Shown here in pieces: positions 1-10,411 of a stretch of 64,000 bases of DNA. The stretch comes from Engraulis encrasicolus (Eukaryota; Chordata; Actinopteri; Clupeiformes; Engraulidae): assembly GCF_034702125.1 (NCBI RefSeq), contig NC_085866.1:11537954-11601953 (forward strand). Direction: 5' to 3'. The notes beneath the pieces were generated by a model. That model saw only the letters and a program-made list of their open reading frames with translations, searched no databases and was not told the origin of the DNA. Both the position numbers and the translations under genes were made by a program. Each line of letters starts with the position of its first letter. Position 1 is the stretch's first letter.

Positions 1-479
1 CGCATTCATTTCCAATGCAATTCTGAGCATTAATCATGTATTCTCTCACACAACTTCTAAAACCAATACATTTGATCTCATAATTCTTCTAAAAGTAATT
101 ACATAGGTGGTCCTTAATTCAAAAAAGTATTTTTTAAAATGTTCTTATATTTTTATTTTACAAATAAACATGAATTTGGAATTAAATCACTAATTTCTAG
201 ACGTGGATCGAAAATGGCCCGCATTCATTTCTAATGGAAGTCTAAATCTTTCACTCTAATAACTTCCACAATTAATGTATTTTAATAGCTAATGGATTAA
301 AAGTTGTGATTTAGGCTGTTTTTAATGCACAAAATGGGTGTTATTTTTTGTATCTTATATAAATAAACACACAAATAATTTCCCCCATTATTGCAGACAT
401 AGCCTAAGTCTGAAGTGTTTCACGTTAGGAACTAAAATATATTTAAAAGGATTCCAGTCAGGAACAAATAAACTGCGGA

Positions 480-1820
480 CAGTTTTTGACCACTGTTGAC
501 CACTGCTGACCTATTGGATTTAAGCATTCCAGGTCATGCATATTTGTGTAATAAGAGACGGTGTGATCGGAGGAGCCCAATAGCCTATATCAGGGCATAA
601 TTAATGTGCATAATTATTAGGCAACTTTGCTTTCCTATGGGAAAATATGTCACAAAAGACATCTAACAAACTCCAGAAATACTATAAACAATTTTGATGT
701 CTTCCAGAGGGGTGTGGCTGTCTTGAAATATTGGTCACGTCCATCTAAAGCACTGTTACAAAGCCATCAGTGTCACATGACATGAGCTCACAAAGTCACT
801 GCCAGATTTAGAAGAATTGAAGATGAAACTACCACAAAAGTATTACCTGAAGTTCTGTTATATTCCAGAACTGAAACCTACATTGAGTGTCCACAAGAAC
901 ATTGTATTCAGCACTCAGAGACATGGCCAAGGTAAAACAGGCTGAAACCTGAAGACCACTCAACAAGAAACTTAAGTCAAGACTGGGTCAAGAAATGTCT
1001 TTAGACAGTTTTTTTCAATGGTTTTATGAACTAGTGAAGGTGACTGTTAATGGACCAGGTAGATGAGTCTATGGCTAGATCAGCAATGTGCACACTTACA
1101 TGAGTTCCTGAGTTCCACTCAAATGCCAGCAAAGTACAGCATAAATACCATGGTCTTCAAAAGATGCAAATGTCTTCATCTCAATGATCCAGCCATGGGC
1201 TCATCCACCCCGTCTGTCAAGAGTCACTTTCCCAAGTCCATAATAGGCCTAACTTTGAAAACTCTGTCCCCAGGTATTTTTGACCCAGTCTTGACTTAAT
1301 TAACTTGTCTAGTGTCATCCCTTCTTACCTTGGCCATATCTCTGAGTGCTCAATGCCCTGTTCTTCTGGACACTTGGTGTAGGTTTCTGTTGTGTAATAT
1401 TATACAGTAGGACTGCAGGGTAATACTTTTTTGTAGCTCCACCTTAAATTCTTCTCAATTTTTGGCAGTGACATTTCTTACGAGACTGATGACTTTGTAA
1501 TGATGCATTTCATAATTCTGTGGTAAAGTGACCAACGTCTTGCCAATTTCACGACAGCCACATCCCTCTAGAAGACTTCAAAATTGTTAATCGACTTTTC
1601 AGAGTTTGTTAGATCTATTTTGTGGCCCATTTTCCAAGAAGACAACAAATAATAATTATGCACACCTGATATAAGGTGTTGGGCACCTTCGACCACAGCC
1701 CCATATTTTTATACAAATATGCATGGCCTGGAATGCTTAAATCCGATAGGTTTTCAAGTTCATATAGATTCCTGTTGGAAAATAAGCATAAAAAAGACAA
1801 TATGGTCAAAAAACATGTTT
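480..1820. mobile_element. Large fold-back (palindromic) DNA transposon remnant
   Basis: Sequence from about 480 to 1135 pairs with its reverse complement from about 1145 to 1820, with almost no loop. Examples are GGATTTAAGCATTCCAGG at 526 against its complement near 1728, TGCATAATTATTAGG near 610 against the complement near 1650, and AAGTCAAGACTGGGTCA at 974 against TGACCCAGTCTTGACTT at 1280. Each arm contains a decayed reading frame; the inner arm on the minus strand reads through fragments such as QSYCIILHNRN and RDMAKVR. The arrangement is two copies of one transposon fused tail to tail. I do not recognise the family with certainty. Confidence 0.7.
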
Positions 1821-1842
1821 GCCTAATAATTCTGTATATAAA

Positions 1843-2300
1843 AAATGAATGCGGATCATTTTTGACCCATGTGTGTAAATATCATACAATTGTATAAAAA
1901 GATGTATATTTCAAAGAATAAACATAAAGTATTTTAATTAAGTATCGATGTTGTTAGTTAATACTCCATAAATGATGAAAAGTTGGACTTTTAGTAAAAT
2001 AATCAAAATCCTTTTTCAATATGGCTAAGAGACATTAAGCTTGTGATGAAATTACATAGGAAATGAATGCGGGTCTATTTAGACCCATGTGTCTAAATAT
2101 CATATAGTTATATAAAATGACTTCTATATCAAAGAATAACCATCAAGTATTTAAAATAAGTATTGATGTTGGGAGTTAATACTCCATAAATTATAAAAAG
2201 TTGGACTTTTAGTAAAAGAATCAAAATCTTTTTTTAATATGGCTAAGAGACATTAAGCTTGTGATGAAATTACATAGGAAATGAATGCGGGTCTATTTAG
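1843..2300 (+). repeat. 218-bp tandem repeat in right arm
   Basis: Two full units start at 1843 and 2061 with AAATGAATGCGG, and a partial third starts at 2279. Units share the run through GTTGGACTTTTAGTAAA, the motif ATGGCTAAGAGACATTAAGC and the same ending. On the left flank the complementary motif CGCATTCATTTC occurs at 1 and 220, a 219-bp period, so both arms are built of tandem units in opposite orientation. Confidence 0.85.
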
Positions 2301-2515
2301 ACCCATGTTATGCGTTAAAGGGGTAGTAACCAAAAAAGTGTTTTCACGCAAAAAGTTATGATGCATAAAAATAAATTAAGTCATCTAAGGGACAAAAACA
2401 AGTCAATTGAGGAATTCATGGAGTGCTGAGTAAGAAAATTGTATTCTTACAAAGATATAGAAATTTCAAACTCAGTCGGGTCTGTTTAGACCCATGTTGT
2501 GCGTTAAAGGGTTAA

Positions 2516-2872
2516 ATCCATGGTAAACAATCGACAAGAGGGGGAAATCCATTAAATCCACCACGAGTGTTTCACTTGCACTCACCAGCAAATAAGTGTG
2601 TGGTCTGTACGTGGTATAAATAATGTTGACACTAAGCCAATGTAACTTCCTTAGCTGGATGTCTCCCACGTTTTAATTCGCAATAAAAGTAAATAAATTT
2701 GGTCATTGGATGGATCTGACCATGTGACTCACAGAAGCTGGGAATCAACTGCGTTTTTTTGCCTTATGCACTGTGATTGGATTAGGCCATTGACAGGGGA
2801 TTTAACCCTTTGCCGTCCCTACATTATGCTTTCCCCAGCCTACTATCTTCTGCTGCTGACAGCTGACACAAA
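2516..2872. other. Intergenic stretch with a possible piggyBac-like start
   Basis: No gene is supported here. TTAACCCTTTGCCGTCCC near 2806 resembles a piggyBac-type terminus after a TTAA target, but no matching end is seen before the hAT copy begins at 2873. Confidence 0.3.
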
Positions 2873-3764
2873 CAGTGTTGGGAAAGTTACTCAAAAACTG
2901 TAATGCATTACTGATTACATATTACTGTCTTTTCAAAGTAATCCCTTACCCTACAATATTACTATATTTAAAATGTAAGTCATTACATTACTTTAGCATT
3001 ACTTTGGTTACTTTCACCAAAAGAACGGTAGCCTAGGCCTAAATATGGATCTGGCAATTTATTACAGTGTAAATCAAGCTCATGAGTCATGGCTTTTTCA
3101 CCTCCCATCCAGGAGGTGTTGTGGCAGCATATAGACTAACAAGGCCGACAGGCGGACAACAGATGCGTCCCTCTATGCCGGTTCCAACTATGCCATTTTT
3201 CCCCCCAAACGCCCCCTGGCCTCCTCCTAGCCTGTCAACGCCCCCAGAGGATGTACTTTTTGTTTATTGGTCATCATGGACACTCCATATATTGTGGCAG
3301 GCAGCAAGGCAGCAAAATGGCGAGACATGGCTTTATTTTTTGCAGTTTAGGGTATAATAAGCTTATCATCATTCTTGGATTTGGAAAAGAACCATAGGCT
3401 ATGATTTGAAATTTCACATAGCCTAGATGAAGTAAGGCAAGGCAAGGCAAGGCAAGTTTATTTATATAGCGCATTTCATACACAGGTGCAACTCAATGTG
3501 CTTCACAAAGTTAACAAATGTAAATGAAAGGAAAACAGGGAAATGAATTAGAGTAAAAAAAACATTTAAAACATTAAGATAAAACATAAGGTAAAAATAA
3601 TAATAAAATAAAACATAAAAAAAACATAAAACCTTGAAAAACATACGCAGTCTTCAGATTTTAACTGTTCGACGACAGAGGAGTCTGGCCTCCTTTTTTC
3701 TGTTTACCTGATAGGGTCTAGAATTGTCAGGGTTTTGTCTTCTCTTATTTTACCGTCTTTTCAT

Positions 3765-4460
3765 TCAATAATTTAAGAAAGCATCTGAGAACAGCTTTGT
3801 CTTGAGTCTAGATTTAAAACTATCAATAGTGGGCGCATTTTTTACGTCATCTGGAAGCTGGTTCCAAAGCTTTGAAGCATAGAAGCTAAAGGCTGCCTCT
3901 CCACACTTTGTTTTGACTTTTGGAATCACCAGCAAATTCTTCTCCGTTGACCTTAGTGACCTGGTCGGTGCATACAGCTGAAACATATCCAGTAGATATG
4001 TGGGTCCCATTCCATTTAATGATTTAAATACAAGTAGCATTGCCTTAAAATCAATTCTGTAGCTTACTGGGAGCCAATGCAGCGATCTTAAAATTGGAGT
4101 AATGTGGTCAAACTTCCTTGTCTTTGTAAGAACCCTTGCAGCTGCATTTTGTACCAGTTGAAGCTGTTTAATGGTCTTATTTGGGAGGCCAGTGAACAGA
4201 CTGTTACAGTAATCGACTTTACTAGAAATGAAGGCATGTATTAGCTTCTCCAGATCATGTTTAGACATCAGGCCCCTAAATTTAGAGACGTTTTTTTATG
4301 TGATAAAATGCAGACTTAGTAATAGCTTTCATGTGACTGTTGAAATTTAGGTCACTGTCAATGAGGACCCCAAGATTTTTAACTGTTTCCCTTGGTTTCA
4401 GTCCCTTCGTTTCAAGGATAGTAGCAATCTTTTGTCTCTCCTCTCTTTTCCCAAATATAA
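3765..4460 (-). pseudogene. L2 ORF2, thumb and C-terminal segment
   Basis: Reading begins in one frame near 4460 with NTDKNEVIIFGKREER and NLGVLIDSDLNFNSHMK, shifts near 4270-4300, and continues in the frame 4268-3765 with SKVDYCNSLFTGLP, QLQLVQNAAARVLT, ITPILRSLHWLPV and LWNQLPDDVK, all landmarks of the L2 C-terminal domain. The stop at 3765 fits the usual family end. At least one indel separates the two parts. Confidence 0.85.
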
Positions 4461-4513
4461 TTACTTCATTTTTATCTGTGTTCAGCTAGAGGAAATTGTG
4501 AGACATCCATTTC

Positions 4514-5134
4514 TTAATTTGGTCCATGCAATGATAGTGATTCAAGGGGGGTGTAGTCATTGGGGGACATAGATAAGTAGAGCTGGGTATCATCCGCATA
4601 GCTATGGTAATTTATGGAGTTATTCTCGATAATGTGTCCCAGTGGCAACATATACAGATTGAACAGTAGTGGTCCCAGAATGGAGCCCTGGGGGACCCCA
4701 CAATCCAGAGACACTGGTGATGAAGTATGTCTTCCAATGGCGACAAAAAAACTTCTTTGTTGTAAGTACGATTTTAACCAGTCGATCACTATGCCCGTAA
4801 AGCCAACCCAGTGTTCCAGTCTATGTAGTAGTATAGAATGATTAACTGTGTCGAAAGCAGCACTTAAATCAAGAAGTACCAAGACGGATGATTTGCCAGC
4901 ATCAGAATTCAATCTTATGTCATTCATAACTTTGATAAGAGCTGTTTCAGTGCTGTGGTAGGCACGGAAACCAGATTGAAACTTATCAAAATAGCTATTA
5001 GACATTAAAAAGGCAGTTAATTGGTTAAAAACAATTTTCTCTATTATTTTACCCATAAATGGTAGATTGGATATGGGCCTATAGTTGTTTAGTACCAGTG
5101 CATCCAGGTTGTTCTTTTTCAGTAAGGGTTTCAC
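4514..5134 (-). pseudogene. L2 ORF2, reverse transcriptase fingers and palm
   Basis: It contains NYRPISNLPFMGKIIEK, FQSGFRAYHSTETALIKV, LLDLSAAFDTVNH (motif A, catalytic Asp), GVPQGSILGPLLF (motif B) and YHSYADDTQLY (motif C, the YADD box). These motifs and the phrase PLGHIIEN place it in the L2/CR1 group. The catalytic residues are intact, but the frame is cut off on both sides. Confidence 0.9.
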
Positions 5135-5745
5135 ACAACTGCTTCTTTCAGACAGCCTGGGAATATGCCTGTTTGTAGTGAGGTGTTGATGATCTGAAGT
5201 ACATCTGGTGATATTAGGTGTAAGATGGATTTGAAGAAGGCTGTTGGTAGAATATCTAAGTCAGATGTAGAGGAGCTAAGACTTCGTACCGTTCTATTAA
5301 GAATGTCCACATCAACTAAATTAAAATTTCTCATGAGGTTAGGATTTAACTTCACCGTAACAAGTTGGTCCGAATCTTGGGTCGGTTGCACATGTGTGAG
5401 TATGTTTGTACGTATTTTTTCAATCTTACCTTTGAAAAAGGATGCAAACTCATTACATTTGCTGACTGAGAGGAACTCAGAGGGCATTTGATTTGGGGGC
5501 CTTGCTAGCTTTTCCACAGTGCCAAACAGGACGCGTGCATTATTAATATTTCTGTTAATTATGTCAGAGAAAAAAGATTGTCTAGCTTTAGAAATTTCTT
5601 GGTTGTATTTCGAGAGTGTGTGTTTATAGATTTGGTAGTGGACTTCAAGTTTGGATTTACGCCACTGTCTTTCAGCCCTCCTGCATTCTTGCTTTAGCAA
5701 TATAACTGTGGGATTCATTCTCCAAGGGGCTTTTTTATGTCCCAC
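5131..5745 (-). pseudogene. L2 ORF2, linker between endonuclease and reverse transcriptase
   Basis: About 200 codons, basic at the start, with the pattern typical of this linker: ECRRAERQWRKSK, then SKARQSFFSDIINR, then FASFFKGKIEKIR and a stretch leading into SPDVLQIINTSLQTG. Its end overlaps the next segment (4514-5134) in a different frame, which marks a frameshift. The ~170 bases between it and the endonuclease segment contain further disruptions. Confidence 0.8.
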
Positions 5746-5916
5746 TGTTTAGATTTTTTCGGGGGCAATAACATCCATAATATGGGTCATCCTTGCATTA
5801 AAATTAACCATGAGATCATCAGCATTCTCTGAAGTTTGACTTTGGATCTCTGAAAGTGCTTGCTGAAAGAGTGAGGCTGTCTCACAGTTGATTATACGTT
5901 TTTTGACTGTAACAGA

Positions 5917-6789
5917 TTACCTTTGAACATGAGGGTACATAGAAACATCAGAAAAAATGCAGTAATGGTCAGAAAAGCCATAGTCTTTGACACTAGCACA
6001 AGCATTGAGGCCTTTTGTTATTATTAGGTCTAGAGTGTGACCTTGGTTGTGTGTTGGTCCTGTTACATGCTGTGTAAGGCTAAAAATGTCAATAAGACTT
6101 AAAAATTCCTTAGCATAGACATTCTCTAAGTCGTTCACGTGAAAATTGAAGTCGCCTGTTATAAAAAGGCTTTCATAGTCCACACAAACATTCGACAACA
6201 GCTCACCAAATTCCTCTAAGAAGAGTGGTGCAGAAAGTCTTGGAGGTCTGTAGATAGTTAATAACAGTATGTCGGAAGAACATTTTAGAACTGCAGCTAA
6301 GTATTCAAAAGATGAAAATTCACCTAGTGCTGTCTTTTGACATTGAAACAGTGCCTTGAAAATAATTGCTATCCCCCCTCCCTGTTTATTCTGCCTTTCT
6401 GTACTAATGAAATGAAAGTGTGACGGAGTTGCTTCTATAAGTGTGATAGAACTAGTGGATTTTTCCAGCCATGTTTCAGTTAAAAATAAAAAATCAAGGT
6501 TGTGGGTACAGATAAACTCATTGACAATAAAAGGCTTGTTCCTTAGAGACCTGGCATTCTGTAAAGCTAATTTAACATTGAGCATTGGAGGCATTTCCAC
6601 TGTGGTATTCTGAGTGAGTTTTTTTGGGACAGCACTGAGATATTCCATGTTTGCCCTCTTGGGGTAATGTATAGGCCTACGTGTCCTCAAGAGGCTTCGC
6701 TTGGTTATTAGAACTGGAATAAGATTGTCCACGGGTCCCCTTATCTGCTTATTTTCAAAACCACTGTTACTATGTGGGTAGGGACCCAC
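5917..6789 (-). pseudogene. L2 ORF2, APE-type endonuclease segment
   Basis: About 290 codons in one frame. Recognisable APE endonuclease landmarks in order are QNARSLRNK, LTETWL (catalytic Glu), GGGIAII, TIYRPP, GDFNFHV (Asp/Asn pair) and SDHYCIF (Asp-His). This enzyme nicks target DNA to prime reverse transcription. The upstream residues do not look conserved and the start codon is not decisive. The frame ends just after the catalytic His and the continuation lies in another frame, so this is a disrupted copy. Confidence 0.85.
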
Positions 6790-7890
6790 ATTAGGCTACA
6801 TTACAAATTACCAGACATTTATTAGGCCTAACAACCTTTAGTATCACGCCATTTCAGCATTATGTGCATGTGGGAAAGAATCTAAACATCGACAAATAAT
6901 AAATAAATAAAACCGTTTGGGTGAATCATGCGCTTATGGGTTGACCCCTTAGGTGAATTATGGACTCTTTTTCAATACCAGCTTCACCGTCAAGGCACAA
7001 AGCAGTGAACTTCCGTGCCAGAGTTTATCAAATGCACATGACTGCAAAGCCGCGTTCTCTCCTGTACTCTCTCTGAGCGCAACGAAAAGCACCATTTCCC
7101 TTCCAAATGGCAGTTGGTCTGATTTTTTAAACTCACTGCATTTTTTTAAAAACACGCATTTTGTACGTGAAACTCAATTACCCAGAATGCTGCACATGAG
7201 CTCTCTACCCGGGTGATTCTGGAAAACAAACATGGCGGCAACTCGCTTTACTACCTTAATAATGTGTTAATCCGACGCTAGATTTCTTAACTGATGAAAA
7301 TCGAAGGCAGAAATCAACATTGTAGTGTCTAAATATGAGGTCGATTGGTCTATTTGTGGCGTACATCACGATCGGCTGAGTTGTTGGCCTCACGTTTGTC
7401 AGTTAGCCTGTGGCTAGGCTACTTTTCGCCAACGTTAGCATCCGGTTTAGTATAGAAAGGCTATGCTTGCACGCATTCGCTCCGGTCCAAAATGGCAAGT
7501 CTGCCGCCTTGTGGCCACAGGAAGGAACAATTTAAAGAAAGCGTTTCAGACGGACAACAATTTAATGAAAGCGTTTCAGACGGACGGACGGACGGACGGA
7601 CAGACAGACCCTCTTATAGAGATGCTGGGACGCATCTAAAAACTACCAGGTTCAGGAATAGCTTCTTTCTGACCCACCACACTGAATACCACTAAAATCC
7701 AGGTCATTGTAATGCAATTGTAACTTAAGCTATTTAGCATTGTAACTGAGTAAATATTACAGATGTTTTGCCATGTAATGCCTTACATTACTGCATTACA
7801 GCAAAAAGTACAAACAGCACAAACACCATCCAACCACTGACATGCCAAATTGTAAATATGCCCTTTACTTAGTTTATATATAGGCCTAAA

Positions 7891-7995
<105 letters not shown>

Positions 7996-8076
7996 TTCAG
8001 ATAGGATGTTCATGTTTTTTGTCCAGGTTTTTCTGTTCTAATAAAATAATAACCTGCACCAGCTAATTATTTTATC

Positions 8077-8090
8077 TTCTTGATTTCAGA
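8077..8090 (+). promoter_or_regulatory. Probable splice acceptor before the DUF7869-type exon
   Basis: A pyrimidine-rich tract ends in TTTCAG at 8090 and is conserved in the tandem copy, where TTTCAG ends near 10411 before the same GTCTGTTCCACGA coding start. Conservation at both copies supports a real exon boundary over the in-frame ATG at 8080. Confidence 0.55.
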
Positions 8091-10215
8091 GTCTGTTCCA
8101 CGAGCAGCTCTACCAGCTCCTTCATCTACATCTGCAGATTCTCAGCAGCAAGTCTGGACCGTGCCGAACAGTGCTTTAGACATCACTGAAATTTTAAGTG
8201 ATGACCTGAGCTTCGGAGAAGGTGGCAGGCTTGTGACCAGCACACCAAATGGAACATTGCCCATTTTTGAAGACTCCCTCCAACTAGGACCTTCGATTGA
8301 CACAATTGCTGACCTCATTTCAGTGCCTGAGCTCAGGGATCTGGCTGCCTCTGATAAACCATCAACGCCCGCCTCTGATATACCATCAGCGCCCGCCTCT
8401 GATATACCATCAACGCCCGCCTCTGATAAACCATCAACGCCCGCCTCTGATATACCATCAACGCCCGCCTCTGATAAACCATCAGCGCCCGCCTCTGATA
8501 TACCATCAGCGCCCGCCTCTGATATACCATCAGCGCCCGCCTCTGATATACCATCAACGCCTGCCTCTGATATACCATCAGCGCCCGCCTCTGATATACC
8601 ATCTGTGCCTATAATGAGACCAGGGGCCCCATGTGGAGTGAAGTGTCGGCGTCAGTGCACTACACACTTTTCGAAGGACCATAGGATAAACATTTATAGG
8701 GAGTTTTGTAGCCTGAGCTACAAAGACAAGCAGGCCTTCGTTTTCCATTCTGTGAGTCAAGTTAGGAGGGAGAAGGTCTGCGCCACCCCCAGCAGGAGAG
8801 GCAGGACCTTTCTTTACCGCTTGAAGGATGGAAAGGAAAATCCGCGTCAGGTGTGCAAGCTCTTCTTCCTGTCCACTCTCGGATATAAGCCTGGAAATGA
8901 CAGCATCATACTCTCAGTCATGGGCAAAGAAATATCAACAGCCCTAGCCCCACCGAGAGATGGAAGGGGAAGACATGCTCCAGCTAACAAGCTGGACATG
9001 GAGGAAATCAATTCACACATTGAGTCCTTCAATCCGAACATCAGCCACTACAGGAGGGAGCACGCACCCTGCCGCCGGTACCTCCCCAGTGACATAACGA
9101 TCAAAGTCATGTTTGCGGACTTCCTGGGCAAAGGCCACCAGTGTGGATATGACACCTACCGAAAAGCCGTCAAGGCAAAAAACATCAGCTTCACAAAATT
9201 GGGAGAGGAGGAGTGTGAGGCCTGTTTGCTGCAGGAGCAGCACTCCAAGGAGGCGCAGCACACGGAGGACGTGGACTGTCCACAGTGTCAGAGGTGGAAG
9301 AGACACAAGGAGGAGGCAATTGAGACCCGGCAACACTACCGCAGTGACGCAGACAGGGACTGGCCTGCCGGCACAAGTGTCAGGAGCGTGGATCTGCAGA
9401 AGGTCATCATGCTACCGAGGATGCCTGGTGTGAAATCGGCACTTTTCACCAGGCGTCTCTCCGTGTACCATGAGACCTTTGCCACAGTGGGAGGAAAGAC
9501 AGAGAAGAAGGACAACATCAGCGTGGTGTGGCATGAAGGCGTGGCAGGGCGCAGTGCCAAGGAAGTTACATCTGCTTACCTGGTGGCACTTGAGAAGGAC
9601 CGTGACTGCAAGCACGTAACTTTCTGGGTAGACAACTGCAGTGCCCAAAATAAGAACTGGTGCCTCCTGTCCTCGTTGGTGGTGGTCGTGAACTCTGACC
9701 TGGTGGACATGGATGATGTGACCCTGAAATTCTTTGAGCCGGGTCACACCTTCATGTCGGCGGACAGCGTGCACCATGGTGTGGAGCTGGAGATGAAAAG
9801 AAGACCCGGAGGCTTCATACATGACTTCGAAGACTTCATCTCGGTCCTGAGGTCATCGAACTCCAAGAGGATGGAGGTTGTTGAGATGACAAACGCCAAC
9901 ATCAAGGACTGGGCTAGTGGGCAATCCACATCGAAGCTGAGAAAGGCTCCAAAACTTGCCAACCTGAAAGTCCTCCAGCTGAGGCGTGGGTCAAGGTCCA
10001 TGTGGGTGAAGACCTCACATGGAGAGGAGCGGTTCATGGAGGTGGACTTCCTTAAAAATAAGTTTGAGACAAGCATGCCTTCCACTTTGAGGTTGCAGGA
10101 TGTTGGTGTGGAGGAGGCGAAAAAGGACGACATCATCCTGAACCTTGTCCCCCTGATGCCAGCCTCCAGAACCCATTTCTGGAGGATTGAAAGTGCATGT
10201 CCCCAATGGAGATGA
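8080..10215 (+). CDS. DUF7869-type, transposase-like protein, intact 711-codon frame
   Basis: A large uninterrupted frame. An acidic N-terminus (about residues 15-88) is followed by eleven 8-residue repeats of the type ASDIPSAP (about 90-177), then a Cys-rich segment CGVKCRRQC. Residues ~379-403 have paired CxxC motifs (CEAC, CPQC). The C-terminal half has WVDNCSAQNKNW (Asp about 518), FFEPGHTFMSAD (His 556, Asp 562) and HHGVE, the Asp/GHT..D..H pattern of DUF7869 proteins, which are suspected RNase-H-fold transposase relatives. The first in-frame ATG sits at the tail of a probable intron: TTCTTGATTTCAG ends at 8090, so this is likely a 3' exon and the true start is upstream. Compared with the tandem copy, a 2-bp deletion near 10184 changes the last residues. 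Function is inferred from motifs only. Confidence 0.7.
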   Translation: MISESVPRAALPAPSSTSADSQQQVWTVPNSALDITEILSDDLSFGEGGRLVTSTPNGTLPIFEDSLQLGPSIDTIADLISVPELRDLAASDKPSTPASDIPSAPASDIPSTPASDKPSTPASDIPSTPASDKPSAPASDIPSAPASDIPSAPASDIPSTPASDIPSAPASDIPSVPIMRPGAPCGVKCRRQCTTHFSKDHRINIYREFCSLSYKDKQAFVFHSVSQVRREKVCATPSRRGRTFLYRLKDGKENPRQVCKLFFLSTLGYKPGNDSIILSVMGKEISTALAPPRDGRGRHAPANKLDMEEINSHIESFNPNISHYRREHAPCRRYLPSDITIKVMFADFLGKGHQCGYDTYRKAVKAKNISFTKLGEEECEACLLQEQHSKEAQHTEDVDCPQCQRWKRHKEEAIETRQHYRSDADRDWPAGTSVRSVDLQKVIMLPRMPGVKSALFTRRLSVYHETFATVGGKTEKKDNISVVWHEGVAGRSAKEVTSAYLVALEKDRDCKHVTFWVDNCSAQNKNWCLLSSLVVVVNSDLVDMDDVTLKFFEPGHTFMSADSVHHGVELEMKRRPGGFIHDFEDFISVLRSSNSKRMEVVEMTNANIKDWASGQSTSKLRKAPKLANLKVLQLRRGSRSMWVKTSHGEERFMEVDFLKNKFETSMPSTLRLQDVGVEEAKKDDIILNLVPLMPASRTHFWRIESACPQWR
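8347..8610 (+). repeat. In-frame 24-bp coding minisatellite, 11 units
   Basis: Eleven 24-bp units encode ASD(I/K)PS(A/T/V)P. Unit differences are almost confined to two positions (ATA/AAA and GCG/ACG codons), suggesting recent unequal exchange or conversion. The same array has 12 units in the second copy at 10660-10947. Confidence 0.95.
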
Positions 10216-10248
10216 AGAGTAGGGAGGGGGAAATAGGCCATCTGTATC

Positions 10249-10253
10249 GCACG

Positions 10254-10310
<57 letters not shown>
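10249..10310 (+). repeat. (CA)n microsatellite between the two gene copies
   Basis: The tract begins with ACGCACGCACAC and continues as CA dinucleotides up to AAACACATTTCAG. It sits 3' of the first gene copy and 5' of the second, in the same relative place as the tract at 7891. Confidence 0.95.
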
Positions 10311-10317
<7 letters not shown>

Positions 10318-10411
10318 TTTCAGAAAGGATGTTATGTTTTTGTCCAGGTTTTTGTGTGAATGAATAACCTGCACCAGCTAATTCATGTTTTCTTTTTCTT
10401 CTTGATTTCAG

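Larger units (their letters stand above)
1..2515. mobile_element. piggyBac-like element, right part, with tandem-repeat arms
   Basis: The right end reads GCGTTAAAGGG directly before TTAA at 2512-2515, the target and terminus pattern of piggyBac-type elements. The motif ending in GACCCATG and its partner CCCGCATTCATT recur in inverted orientation: left-arm copies at 1 and 220, right-arm copies at about 1843, 2061 and 2279. The left terminus lies outside the window. No transposase frame is visible. The centre is occupied by a separate fold-back element. Superfamily assignment rests on TTAA and the CCCTTTAACGC terminus only. Confidence 0.55.
3431..6900 (-). mobile_element. LINE retrotransposon of the L2 clade, degenerate
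   Basis: Minus-strand pieces read in order as endonuclease, linker, reverse transcriptase and C-terminal region, followed by a 3' end with TATATAAATAAACTTGCC and a short TTGCC repeat at 3433-3457, typical of fish L2-type tails. The single long ORF2 is broken into at least four frames. The 5' boundary is not clear and no ORF1 is seen. Confidence 0.85.
3140..7635. mobile_element. Insertion into the hAT copy, carrying an L2 LINE
   Basis: Both junctions can be mapped by comparison with the unbroken hAT copy. CTAA occurs at 3136-3139 and again at 7636-7639, so a 3-4 bp target duplication is likely. Near the left edge is AGATGCGTCCCTCTATG and near the right edge GGGACGCATC, a partial inverted match. 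A GGAC-rich simple repeat lies at about 7580-7605. Between the edges is the L2 element; the outer parts (3140-3430 and 6930-7635) hold no recognisable gene. Confidence 0.55.
2873..7810 (+). mobile_element. hAT element copy split by a 4.5-kb insertion
   Basis: It starts with CAGTGTTGGGAAAGTTACTC and matches the intact MITE at 11619-12082 in reverse orientation. The match runs to about 3139, stops, and resumes at 7636 with CTAAAAACTACCAGG, continuing to the block ending GCAAAAAGTA at 7810. Compared with the intact copy, roughly the last 50 bases are missing. The flank before the start is GACACAAA; no exact duplicate of it follows the truncated end. Confidence 0.8.

Noticed and set aside
1063..1299. 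Plus-strand 78-codon frame
   Set aside because: It lies across the centre of the palindrome and has no conserved motif; arm symmetry explains the sequence better.
4614..4841. Plus-strand frame opposite the L2 reverse transcriptase
   Set aside because: It is the antisense shadow of the conserved YADD-bearing reverse transcriptase segment.
8347..8610. Regular short repeats that could suggest a CRISPR array
   Set aside because: Units are contiguous without spacers and encode protein repeats in a eukaryotic context.
8297..8614. Alternative frames with repeated PPLIYHQR or MVYQRRAL peptides
   Set aside because: They are out-of-frame readings of the 24-bp coding repeat at 8347-8610 and 10660-10947.
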